Positions 1 through 8,132 of a stretch of 49,562 nucleotides of DNA are shown here, piece by piece. A model generated the notes under the pieces. It ran no database searches, had not been told where the DNA came from, and worked only from the letters and a program-made list of their open reading frames with translations. The stretch is from contig CANRGH010000017.1 in the NCBI GenBank assembly GCA_947630135.1, forward strand, positions 1 to 49,562, read 5' to 3'. The stretch's first letter is position 1. Every line of letters starts with the position of its first letter. A program made the translations under genes and the position numbers. The DNA comes from an uncultured Monoglobus sp. (GTDB lineage: Bacteria > Bacillota > Clostridia > Monoglobales > Monoglobaceae).

Positions 1-321
1 GCAAAAAACGTGGAGCCTTCAGCCCGCGGCGAGATAGAGATAACCTCTATAAACAACGAATATTTAAGGCGCGGACAACTCAGAGTAACGCTTATGGGAC
101 GCGGCATGGCATGGCTCGACACGGGCTCGCCCAAGGGAATGCACAAGGCCAGCGGCTTTGTGAAAACCATACAGGAAATGCAGGGCTTTTACATATCGTG
201 CATAGAAGAGATCGCATGGCGGCGCGGTTTTATTGATGACGCAAAGCTCCGCGCGATCGGCGAGGAGCTAAATATGACGGAGTACGGACAGTATTTGCTG
301 TCATTGCTTGATGTTGATTGA
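1..321 (+). CDS. rfbA: Glucose-1-phosphate thymidylyltransferase, C-terminal part (cut by window edge)
   Basis: This is the last 106 codons of a gene that begins before the window; the frame is open from base 1. The enzyme makes dTDP-glucose from dTTP and glucose-1-phosphate, the first step of the dTDP-rhamnose pathway, in the cytoplasm. The residues PSARGEIEITSINNEYL, the GMAWLDTG motif and the tail with EEIAWRRGFID and YGQYLLSL match the RfbA/RmlA C-terminal region closely. The gene ends in TGA at 319-321 and rfbB follows 56 bp downstream. RfbB uses the product of this enzyme, so the pairing supports the call. rfbC and rfbD are not visible here and would lie upstream or elsewhere. Confidence 0.93.
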   Translation, partial: AKNVEPSARGEIEITSINNEYLRRGQLRVTLMGRGMAWLDTGSPKGMHKASGFVKTIQEMQGFYISCIEEIAWRRGFIDDAKLRAIGEELNMTEYGQYLLSLLDVD

Positions 322-324
322 TCA

Positions 325-353
325 TTGACAAAGAAAAGTCAAATATGTAAAAT
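325..353 (+). promoter_or_regulatory. Promoter for rfbB
   Basis: TTGACA at 325-330 and TAAAAT at 348-353 are separated by 17 bp, a near-consensus sigma-A promoter in the 56-bp gap between rfbA and rfbB. It suggests that rfbB can be transcribed independently of rfbA. Seen in sequence only. Confidence 0.6.
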
Positions 354-377
354 AGATGTAAACGAGGAGGAGCATAA

Positions 378-1391
378 ATGAAGATATTGATAACCGGCGG
401 GGCCGGATTTATCGGGGGCAATTTTGTCCACTATATGACAAAAGAACATCCGGAATATGAGATACTCGTGTTGGACAAGCTGACATACGCGGGCAATCTT
501 GAAACGCTCGCGCCCGTTATGGACAGAATAAAGTTTGTAAAAGGTGACATAGCGGACAGAGAGGCAGTCTTTGGTCTGTTCAAGGCGGAAAACCCCGACA
601 TAGTGGTGAACTTCGCGGCGGAGAGTCATGTTGACCGTTCGATCGAGGATCCGGGAATATTCCTCAGGACCAATATAATCGGCACACAGACGCTGATGGA
701 CGCCTGCCGTGAGTTTGGAATAAAGCGCTATCACCAAGTTTCGACCGACGAGGTTTACGGCGATCTGCCGCTTGACAGGCCGGATATGTTTTTCACCGAA
801 GAGACTCCGCTTCACACCTCAAGCCCCTACAGCGCGAGCAAGGCAAGCGCGGACCTGCTGGTCCAGGCGTACTACAGAACCTATAACCTGCCGGTGACGA
901 TCTCGAGGTGTTCAAACAATTATGGTCCGTACCACTTCCCGGAAAAGCTGATACCGCTGATGATAGCGAACGCGCTGAACGACAAGCCGCTGCCGGTTTA
1001 CGGCAAGGGCGAAAACATTCGCGACTGGCTGTATGTCGAGGACCACTGCAAAGCCATTGACCTAATCATCCACAAAGGCAGAGAGGGCGAGGTCTATAAC
1101 ATCGGCGGACATAATGAGATGCGGAACATTGACATAGTGAAGCTGATATGCAAAGAACTTAACAAGCCCGAAAGTCTGATAACCTACGTGACCGACCGCA
1201 AGGGCCATGATTTGAGATACGCTATCGACCCGCAAAAGATCCACAGCGAGCTCGGCTGGCTGCCCGAAACAAAGTTTGAGGACGGCATAAAAAAGACGAT
1301 AAAATGGTACTTAAACAACCGCTCCTGGTGGGAGCCGATAATCACGGGCGAATATATAGACTACTACGAAAAAATGTACGGCAACAGATAA
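378..1391 (+). CDS. rfbB: dTDP-glucose 4,6-dehydratase
   Basis: A 337-residue extended short-chain dehydrogenase. It converts dTDP-glucose to dTDP-4-keto-6-deoxyglucose, the second step towards dTDP-rhamnose and related deoxysugars. The NAD-binding GGAGFIG lies at residues 7-13, the active-site STDEVYGD at 122-129 and the YxxxK catalytic pair at Y151/K155. The length is typical for the family. GAGGAGGAG lies just before the ATG. It is preceded by rfbA and followed at once by a strong terminator, so it is the last gene of its unit. It converges on the minus-strand polysaccharide operon, whose glycosyltransferases could use the resulting deoxysugar. Confidence 0.95.
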   Translation: MKILITGGAGFIGGNFVHYMTKEHPEYEILVLDKLTYAGNLETLAPVMDRIKFVKGDIADREAVFGLFKAENPDIVVNFAAESHVDRSIEDPGIFLRTNIIGTQTLMDACREFGIKRYHQVSTDEVYGDLPLDRPDMFFTEETPLHTSSPYSASKASADLLVQAYYRTYNLPVTISRCSNNYGPYHFPEKLIPLMIANALNDKPLPVYGKGENIRDWLYVEDHCKAIDLIIHKGREGEVYNIGGHNEMRNIDIVKLICKELNKPESLITYVTDRKGHDLRYAIDPQKIHSELGWLPETKFEDGIKKTIKWYLNNRSWWEPIITGEYIDYYEKMYGNR

Positions 1392-1432
1392 AAACTTGCG
1401 GGGCGTCTCTATAAGACGCCCCGCGAGTTTTT
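1391..1432. terminator. Strong bidirectional terminator
   Basis: An inverted repeat with an 18-bp stem (one G-T pair) and a 5-nt loop at 1409-1413, starting at the last base of the rfbB stop codon. Runs of T on both outer sides let it stop both rfbB (+) and the converging polysaccharide operon (-). Confidence 0.85.
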
Positions 1433-1592
1433 GAGAGGTTTAAAATTTATCTGTGTTGCCGCAATTTATGTACTATATTCGTAATCACAAACTATATAGC
1501 ATATTTTAAAACTCTGCATATTTTCGTCGTTTCACAAACATCGCAGCGATAAATTCGGCCACAAAAATAATTATGATTGCTTATATACAATT

Positions 1593-2270
1593 TTATTTGC
1601 TTTCTTCTGCAGTCATTTTCCAATAATATTTTCCTATATATTCAGCCATTTTGAAATCAGCTTCCGTGTTTATATCTATTGCTTCAAATTTGTCAACGTA
1701 ATGTATATATGGTTTTGCTCCAATCCTACATCTGTATTTTTTCAGCGCTTCTTTACTTATTCCGTAAAGTCCGGTTGTTTCTTCTATCATAGGTGCCATA
1801 TCTTGGCTTCTCGGCAGTATGCACGGCCTGTAATTAATCGGTTCATTATTAAGCCAAAAAAAACCGTGCTGTGCCGTCGCAGTAAAACATGAATCATATT
1901 CAGCTGAATAAACAAGCTTGTCAACGCATTTTTTTATAGTTTCAACTTGCAAAAAAGGAGCGGTTGCAAAAAGCTGAAAATAATAGTCATAATCGGGATA
2001 AAGCTCAAAATGATAATTGAGCAAATCATTTCCGTTCGCACTATTTCGTGAAAGTTCCTCTTTTCTTTCTATCACAATACATCTGTTCTTTTTGGCATAC
2101 TTTGCTATTTCATCACTGTTAGTGTCAACGTATATATCATCAAACATATCAGCTTCAATAGTGTGTTCAATTATGTATTCATATAATTTCTTGTTGTTAA
2201 GTATTTTAAAATTCTTACCCTTTACCCGTTCCGAATTTGCTTTTATAGGTATAAAACATGCTATTCTCAT
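1593..2270 (-). CDS. CMP-sugar synthetase-like cytidylyltransferase (NeuA family)
   Basis: A 225-residue protein of the acylneuraminate cytidylyltransferase family, which activates nonulosonic acids (sialic, legionaminic, pseudaminic) or Kdo as CMP-sugars. The N-terminal nucleotide loop reads IPIKANSERVKGKN (residues 7-20), where the usual IPAR arginine is a lysine. The central FATAPF segment corresponds to the family's QPTSP region, and the C-terminal DINTEADF matches the metal-binding DIDxxxDF element. AGGAGG sits 6 nt before the ATG. It is the last gene of the AT-rich operon, 31 bp after the flippase. No neuB or neuC is present, so the sugar is unknown. Related enzymes activating other acids are possible. 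Confidence 0.75.
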   Translation of the reverse strand: MRIACFIPIKANSERVKGKNFKILNNKKLYEYIIEHTIEADMFDDIYVDTNSDEIAKYAKKNRCIVIERKEELSRNSANGNDLLNYHFELYPDYDYYFQLFATAPFLQVETIKKCVDKLVYSAEYDSCFTATAQHGFFWLNNEPINYRPCILPRSQDMAPMIEETTGLYGISKEALKKYRCRIGAKPYIHYVDKFEAIDINTEADFKMAEYIGKYYWKMTAEESK

Positions 2271-2301
2271 ATATTGCCTCCTAAACGTATTATATTTCTT
2301 T

Positions 2302-3768
2302 CTACTTATTTCTTATATCTAATATGATTTTTATAATTCTTTTTCTATTAATAAAGAAAATAAAAACTATTATTATTGCGATACACAATCTTGCAATCAA
2401 ATACGGATAGAAAATCATCGTTAGAAGCGCTGCTATTACAGCGCATAAAGCTATTATCCATAACTGCTTCGTATTGTATACCTGTGAATTTACATTGTGC
2501 TTGTTTAAAACTATATACATGAAAACACAATGGCATAAAGAATAAATTATGTAACATATCATTGTTGTATATCCTGCAGCTAAAAAACCATATTTTTTTA
2601 TAAATATATAATTTAAAATAAGGTTCGCGACAGCGCTTAATATTGATGCCAACATAACAAATTGTGTTTCTTCAAAATAGTATTCAACATTTGCAAACAA
2701 ATTGAACATACATATAAATACATTACTGATCGCTACAGGCGGTATAATATACATTGCCATACTATAATCGGAAGGAGCCATCAAAGCTATAACCTCCGGA
2801 GCAAATAACGCGACAATAATATTTGCAGCCGTCATAAACAACAACACTCCGTTTCCAACCGACGATATGCCTTTATAATCTTTATTTTTCATTTTTTTAT
2901 ACATCCAAGGGATTATAGAATCAATGGCGGCAGAATTCGCAATAAGCATTATTGTCGAAATTGAGTATGCAACACTATATATACCCGCCTCACTGTTTCC
3001 GCAAATACTACCAATCATAATTCTGTCAGACTGTTGTAGAATTATACTTGATAAAAAATGTGGTATTAGCGGCAAATTAAAAGTAAGCGCATATTTCCAT
3101 ATACCCCAATTAAACAATTTTTTACACCTTGATAAAAGGATTATCATAGCAAACACGTAAACAGCAACGGCACAAATAACCTTGCCGCCTATCAACGCAA
3201 AACTTAAATCGGCAATGCCCTTGGATTTAAAAAATAATATTGCGGATATACATACTATTGGTGTTAAAATTGCCACAATAATTGAAGCAACTACATATCC
3301 GCCAACATTATAATTAAATCTTTGTTTTGCACACCAATATTCAAATGATGGTCTAAACAAAAAATAGAGAAACATTAAACACATAAGGCTTATTGGCAAA
3401 CCGCCAATCCTTTCAAACCATTTATTAAATGGCAGATAAATAATAAATAATAAAATCGTGAGTAAACCACTTAATCCAACCAAAGCTGAAGCAAATTGAT
3501 TTTGTTCATGTTCATATCTTACCATTCCTTTGCTAAAAAGATAATTCCACATGTTAAGCGTTGCGAAGATTAACAATATTTCTTCCCACGATTGAAATAT
3601 TGAATAATAACCATACTGTTCCGGAGGCATTAAGCGCGTATAAATAGGAACAGCGAAAAAAGCAATGCCTTTTTCTGTGACCTTGCATATGATATATAAC
3701 ATTGCCACTTTAACAGGGAGCGGCAATGAGATATATTTACTCTTAAGCAAACTATATAATTTAGACAT
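2302..3768 (-). CDS. Polysaccharide flippase (Wzx/MATE-like)
   Basis: A 488-residue integral membrane protein with about 12-14 hydrophobic segments spread along its whole length. It resembles the oligosaccharide flippases of the MVF/MATE superfamily, which move lipid-linked repeat units across the cytoplasmic membrane. The N-terminal stretch GIAFFAVPIYTRLMPPEQYG is characteristic of the family: a conserved Y near the end of helix 1 followed by LxPxxYG. It lies 32 bp downstream of the PP-loop gene and just before the CMP-sugar synthetase-like gene. With the EpsG-like polymerase it supplies the Wzx/Wzy-type export functions. The gene is AT-rich like its neighbours. Confidence 0.88.
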   Translation of the reverse strand: MSKLYSLLKSKYISLPLPVKVAMLYIICKVTEKGIAFFAVPIYTRLMPPEQYGYYSIFQSWEEILLIFATLNMWNYLFSKGMVRYEHEQNQFASALVGLSGLLTILLFIIYLPFNKWFERIGGLPISLMCLMFLYFLFRPSFEYWCAKQRFNYNVGGYVVASIIVAILTPIVCISAILFFKSKGIADLSFALIGGKVICAVAVYVFAMIILLSRCKKLFNWGIWKYALTFNLPLIPHFLSSIILQQSDRIMIGSICGNSEAGIYSVAYSISTIMLIANSAAIDSIIPWMYKKMKNKDYKGISSVGNGVLLFMTAANIIVALFAPEVIALMAPSDYSMAMYIIPPVAISNVFICMFNLFANVEYYFEETQFVMLASILSAVANLILNYIFIKKYGFLAAGYTTMICYIIYSLCHCVFMYIVLNKHNVNSQVYNTKQLWIIALCAVIAALLTMIFYPYLIARLCIAIIIVFIFFINRKRIIKIILDIRNK

Positions 3769-3800
3769 TGTACATCATCTTTCTTTTGTAATAAATAAAA

Positions 3801-5081
3801 CTATAACACCACATTATTACATTTTTTGGCAACATCAGGATCCATACTATAAATAATGGCCTCTGTTTCATATTTTTTGTTTGTATGTTCTAACTTTGTA
3901 TTTAAAAACCAGTTTGTCAGAAATTCACTTCTTTTTACAACATTTTTTAATTTTTGCCACAAGTAATATTTTATGTTGCCAATTATCTTTACGCTTATAG
4001 GAATTAATTTTTTTGTACTTGCCGCTTTTATAATTTCCCTATCATACTCATTTTTTCTTCCAATAATTTTAATAAGCTCTTTGTTTTTATTTTTGTAAAA
4101 AATATCCGTTTTAAAAACTTTATTATAATAATCCAATTTACCCAAAACCCATAATTCTAGCTGTGTTCGCATACATTTTGAACAGGTGCTGCAATTATCC
4201 TGCGTAATATTGCAAACCTGTAAGCATTTTTTTACAACCGGGTTATTAACAATATACTCTAGTTTTTCTAATCTGCTCGCTTCATCTCCGGAAGAATAGA
4301 ATGTAAAGTTTTCATTTGATATAAGCTGCGCCGTTAAAAAATCATATCGATCAGACGGCACATTCGCGCCTAGTTTAAAATCTTTGTATTCATATCCGGA
4401 ACTGAAATTATATACAGCAAATAGCTTTTGTAAAGAAAATACATATGCCGCATATCTTAAACAGTATAACTCCATGCAATTTTTAAACCAAAATTCATTT
4501 TCATTACTATATACAGCCACCAAAGGCAAATTAAGATTTTCGGCAATTCTTTCTGCTGCTTTTTTTGTTTTTGAAAATCTATCTCTCGTAGATTTTTCGC
4601 CATAGTATATGCTATAAAAATTGACTATCATTAAGTGTGTAATATTATAATTTGTTTCTATCATATTTGAATTTTTAATAATAGTATAAAAGGAATCGAC
4701 ACCGCCGGAAGCCGACGTTCCAACAGCGCCGGCGTTAACGATAGGCTTGTTATCAAGCTTCGCTACTATTTTGATTTTTTTGAATTGCTCGGGTGCATAT
4801 TTGCAAATAGTTGGTATATACTGTTCCGTTAATTGATAATACAATTTTTCCGAAATCGGAACTTTGATTTCCATATCATATCCGTTTATCATAGCAAAAT
4901 AAAGCAATCCAATTAAGAAGGCATCTCCCCTTTCATAACAAAGATACTTTTCATATTCTTTCTCAACTTCATAATATAAATCTTTGACAAAATTGTCGCC
5001 TTCTATTTTCGCCGATAATCTTTTATGATTTTCATCATAACCGGATGTAATTTCAGGCTTATTAATTATTATCTTTTTCAT
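3801..5081 (-). CDS. QueC-like PP-loop ATP pyrophosphatase in a polysaccharide locus
   Basis: A 426-residue protein. A PP-loop ATP pyrophosphatase motif, SASGGVDS, occupies residues 123-130, and a cysteine cluster lies at C290, C297, C300 and C303. That C-x6-C-x2-C-x2-C pattern resembles the zinc site of QueC, which adenylates a carboxylate and adds ammonia. The N- and C-terminal arms (about 110 and 120 residues) are unlike QueC. The start is set at the ATG at 5081, 5 nt after GGAGG; an in-frame TTG sits four codons upstream inside that site. Its place between the MptE-like and flippase genes points to sugar chemistry, perhaps amidation of an acidic sugar, rather than queuosine synthesis. That role is inference. 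Confidence 0.65.
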   Translation of the reverse strand: MKKIIINKPEITSGYDENHKRLSAKIEGDNFVKDLYYEVEKEYEKYLCYERGDAFLIGLLYFAMINGYDMEIKVPISEKLYYQLTEQYIPTICKYAPEQFKKIKIVAKLDNKPIVNAGAVGTSASGGVDSFYTIIKNSNMIETNYNITHLMIVNFYSIYYGEKSTRDRFSKTKKAAERIAENLNLPLVAVYSNENEFWFKNCMELYCLRYAAYVFSLQKLFAVYNFSSGYEYKDFKLGANVPSDRYDFLTAQLISNENFTFYSSGDEASRLEKLEYIVNNPVVKKCLQVCNITQDNCSTCSKCMRTQLELWVLGKLDYYNKVFKTDIFYKNKNKELIKIIGRKNEYDREIIKAASTKKLIPISVKIIGNIKYYLWQKLKNVVKRSEFLTNWFLNTKLEHTNKKYETEAIIYSMDPDVAKKCNNVVL

Positions 5082-5117
5082 AGCCGCCTCCAAATTTATA
5101 ATTGTATCTTTATTTTA

Positions 5118-5894
5118 TTAAAACAATTCATCAAAACTGATTCGCTCAAACACCTCAAGTTTCCCGCCACGTGTTGCGTTGTATATTCTTATTCCATGTT
5201 TGTCCGCATATTTTTTTGCTGCCTGATATGCAAGAGTTGAATTATGCAATCTTGGTAAATTTGAAATTTTATCTGTCGATGAAAAATGATCTTTCACATC
5301 CGGTTGGTGTATAATATTTCCATTTTCATCAACCATTGCGGAGTAATTATGATCAAATCCCAATAATATTATCTCTTTAAATCCCATATATGCTGCAATT
5401 TGCATACACATATAGGATACCGTACTCCCATCATATATACCTTCTACTATATCACTTGAAAACTTTGGCAGCACGTCATATTCTTCTCTTATAAATCTTA
5501 TATAAAGGGCGCTGCCAAGCGGTGGATATAATATTTTATCATCTATTGCCAAAAATTTATTTTTTATTGTTTGAGCAATTATTTTCTTCCTATTACTCAT
5601 GATATATACTATATCTTGTGAACAATAGTAAGTGGGTCTCCATTCAGTTTTACTATATATATTATATATACCGTTGCATCCAAAGCATATTTCATCCTTC
5701 AGCTTATCCAAATCATTGGCGTTTAAACTGGGCCCGTTGCCAATAATAAAACATCTTTGTCCGCTATGAATATTCCTTAATGATATTAATGAATTGCTAC
5801 TGTTTTTAATTCTTTGATAATTTATTGGCTTCGCGACAATACCTACAGTTTTTTTATATATTTTTTTCAAAATATTATATATTTCATATTTCAT
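5118..5894 (-). CDS. MptE/DUF115-like protein, possible nonulosonate or sugar transferase
   Basis: A 258-residue protein with the IGNGPSL motif at residues 51-57 and a C-terminal segment IYNATRGGKLEVFERI. Both are typical of the MptE-like/DUF115 domain. This fold is used by 6-hydroxymethylpterin diphosphokinase in archaea, by Maf proteins that glycosylate flagellin with nonulosonic acids, and by the similar GT42 sialyltransferases. The CMP-sugar synthetase-like gene in the same operon makes a CMP-sugar transferase the most attractive reading. AGAGGTG precedes the ATG. The gene is AT-rich, 54 bp after the polymerase gene and 36 bp before the PP-loop gene. A pterin role is unlikely in this setting. 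Confidence 0.65.
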   Translation of the reverse strand: MKYEIYNILKKIYKKTVGIVAKPINYQRIKNSSNSLISLRNIHSGQRCFIIGNGPSLNANDLDKLKDEICFGCNGIYNIYSKTEWRPTYYCSQDIVYIMSNRKKIIAQTIKNKFLAIDDKILYPPLGSALYIRFIREEYDVLPKFSSDIVEGIYDGSTVSYMCMQIAAYMGFKEIILLGFDHNYSAMVDENGNIIHQPDVKDHFSSTDKISNLPRLHNSTLAYQAAKKYADKHGIRIYNATRGGKLEVFERISFDELF

Positions 5895-5948
5895 AAAAAC
5901 ACCTCTTTTATCAGTTATACCAATTTTTATATCTTAATACATGCATCA

Positions 5949-7016
5949 TTATAAAAAGCTGTATGGCACTGCACCATTCCATATTGGGCGATATATAATA
6001 ATGATGATCCATTGTACAATTAACCCTCCATATATTACAAGCTTATCAAAATATGATTTTTTATTATTTTCTTTAAAACACATTGGCACTAATATAATTG
6101 CGGCAGGCATAAAATAGTGACCAAAACGCGAAAAAATTTCAATCTGTATGGCTGCAACATAACATAAAATCGCACAACACATATTAGAAAAATAGAATTG
6201 AAATTCTGCTTCTCTAATATTGCTTAATATTGTTTTTTTTCGCAAACATGCATATAATAACAACATCGAATTAAGCAAAACAAGCAGTACAGATCCGAAA
6301 ACGTTACGCTCTATATATTCTAAACCTCTTCCACTTGTATAATAATAATAATTTGAACTTATATCTGATACAGAAAATAAAGTTGAAAGTATTAACGGTG
6401 TAATAAAATATAATATACACATACATGCCAAAAAAAATGCCGTTTTGCTTTTCCATGTTTTCATAAATGAATTAATATATATGTATATTAATACTAAAAT
6501 ATATACATAACATGTATTATGAAATTGACAAGCAACTAACCAAAGTATAAAAAATCTAATATATTTTTTATTTAAAAAAGCGGTCATTGCTATTAAGAGT
6601 ATTGAAACCGCTATACTTTGCCTCATAAGATTAAATGAGTCAAAATAGAAATTCATAAAAATATATATTAGTGCACTTTCTGTCAATTTATCAGTATTTT
6701 TATAAATAAAATACATATATCCGAAATTTGTTATTATTGCGGTTGTTATTAAAAGCCATCTGGAGTCTAATTTAAAATAATTAAGAATTTTACATAATAG
6801 CATAAATCCCGGTTCAAAACGAGAATTTAATGCTATATTATTATAAAATTTAATATACATAGGCGTGTCTGTTCCTACTGTGTAACTACGCAGAGCTTGC
6901 ACAACAGTAAAAGCGACAAAAAAAGCAATAATTGTTGCCAATTTTGAAGCCTTTTTGCTTTTATTGTAGCCGCCTACAATTAACACATATATAATTAAGC
7001 AAATATATATTACCAT
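5949..7016 (-). CDS. EpsG-like polysaccharide polymerase
   Basis: A 355-residue membrane protein with about nine or ten hydrophobic segments. The N-terminal region contains ALRSYTVGTDTPMYIKFY, the R-x4-GxDxxxY signature of the EpsG family, which polymerises exopolysaccharide repeat units (Wzy role). Residues FEPGFMLL, then FDSFNLMRQSIAVSI, also fit the family: a GF segment and an LRQ-type motif in the next helices. No clear ribosome binding site precedes the ATG. It lies between the second glycosyltransferase and the MptE-like gene and is strongly AT-rich. Confidence 0.85.
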   Translation of the reverse strand: MVIYICLIIYVLIVGGYNKSKKASKLATIIAFFVAFTVVQALRSYTVGTDTPMYIKFYNNIALNSRFEPGFMLLCKILNYFKLDSRWLLITTAIITNFGYMYFIYKNTDKLTESALIYIFMNFYFDSFNLMRQSIAVSILLIAMTAFLNKKYIRFFILWLVACQFHNTCYVYILVLIYIYINSFMKTWKSKTAFFLACMCILYFITPLILSTLFSVSDISSNYYYYTSGRGLEYIERNVFGSVLLVLLNSMLLLYACLRKKTILSNIREAEFQFYFSNMCCAILCYVAAIQIEIFSRFGHYFMPAAIILVPMCFKENNKKSYFDKLVIYGGLIVQWIIIIIYRPIWNGAVPYSFL

Positions 7017-7056
7017 AATATTTTACACGTCACTCTATATTTCAAGTTTATTTTTA

Positions 7057-8127
7057 TTACATATGATATATTTTTTCCAATACATTAACGGTATTTTTTA
7101 TATTATACTTTTCAATATTATTATCGTATCCTCGTGTTTTATTGAGAGATAATATTTCATTAGCCCAGCTTTCCGGAGAATTATCTAAGCTTTTCATTTT
7201 GCACTTATCGGTTATCATTACTTCACTTGTTACAGTGTCAGATACTAAACAAGGCAACCCTGCCGCTTGAGCCTCAACACAAACAATCGGCAAACCTTCA
7301 TACAATGATGGAAGCACAAATGCATCCATTGCCTGTAAAAGTTCATTTACATCACTGCGCACACCTAAAAATAATACCGATTTTTCAAGGCCGTAACTTT
7401 TTACTAAACGAATAATTTCATTTTTGAACTGCCCTTCGCCAATTAACATAAGTATCGCATTGTCATTTTTTTCTTTAATCGCATTAAAAATCCTGATTAA
7501 AAAGTCATGGTTTTTTTGCCGATTAAATCTGCCGACATGCCCAACAACATATGCATTATTAAGTCCTAATTTAAGGCGAACTTCATCACGAACAGTTTGA
7601 TTAAACCTAAATTTATCAATTTTTATACCATTTTTAATAATGGTAATTCCTTCTGTTCTTCCATACATCCATTTTGCAGCTTTTTCAGAGCAAGCTAACA
7701 AAATATCTGAATTGCTCAAAATATATTTTCTGTTAACTTTATGTAAGAAACTTAGCTTGGTGTTAACAGTCGCATCAGTATTATGCGAATGAAAAATAAT
7801 TCTTTTAACTTTATTTATATTAGATAAAATCAAAGGAATTATATTAATGCCTGAATTTTTATGTATGTGCACAATATCATAATGGTTTTTTAACAGTTTG
7901 TTTATAGCATGAATATAGCTGAATATCTTTTTTTTTGAAGGAATCTCGTGCACGATTCCTCCTAACTCTTTTATTCTGTTTACAACATCAGAATTTGAAT
8001 AGGAAGTCACATATTCACAGTTAAACATTTCATGATTAATATTTTCAAGAACATTAATCATAAATGATTCTATTCCTCCATGAATATTATCTAACTCAAA
8101 GTTGATAACATTAATCTTTTCTGACAT
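7057..8127 (-). CDS. Glycosyltransferase family 4
   Basis: A 356-residue GT-B enzyme that should add a sugar to the growing lipid-linked repeat unit on the cytoplasmic face. It carries GGIESFMINVLENI near the N-terminus, VGHVGRFNRQKNHDFL at the start of the C-terminal domain, and the GT4 E-x7-E element in EGLPIVCVE. It is clearly related to the adjacent glycosyltransferase (8133-9248), which has the same VGHVGRF and EGLxIVCVE blocks, so the two look like a duplicated pair. Its ribosome site AAGGAG lies inside the last codons of the upstream gene, implying coupled translation. Donor and acceptor cannot be told from sequence. Confidence 0.9.
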   Translation of the reverse strand: MSEKINVINFELDNIHGGIESFMINVLENINHEMFNCEYVTSYSNSDVVNRIKELGGIVHEIPSKKKIFSYIHAINKLLKNHYDIVHIHKNSGINIIPLILSNINKVKRIIFHSHNTDATVNTKLSFLHKVNRKYILSNSDILLACSEKAAKWMYGRTEGITIIKNGIKIDKFRFNQTVRDEVRLKLGLNNAYVVGHVGRFNRQKNHDFLIRIFNAIKEKNDNAILMLIGEGQFKNEIIRLVKSYGLEKSVLFLGVRSDVNELLQAMDAFVLPSLYEGLPIVCVEAQAAGLPCLVSDTVTSEVMITDKCKMKSLDNSPESWANEILSLNKTRGYDNNIEKYNIKNTVNVLEKIYHM

Positions 8128-8132
8128 TATTG

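Noticed and set aside
3801..5894. Queuosine or pterin biosynthesis, suggested by QueC-like and MptE-like similarity
   Set aside because: No queD, queE, folE or pterin genes are present, both genes are embedded in an AT-rich polysaccharide operon, and both folds are known in sugar-transfer settings. The similarity is of fold or motif, not pathway.
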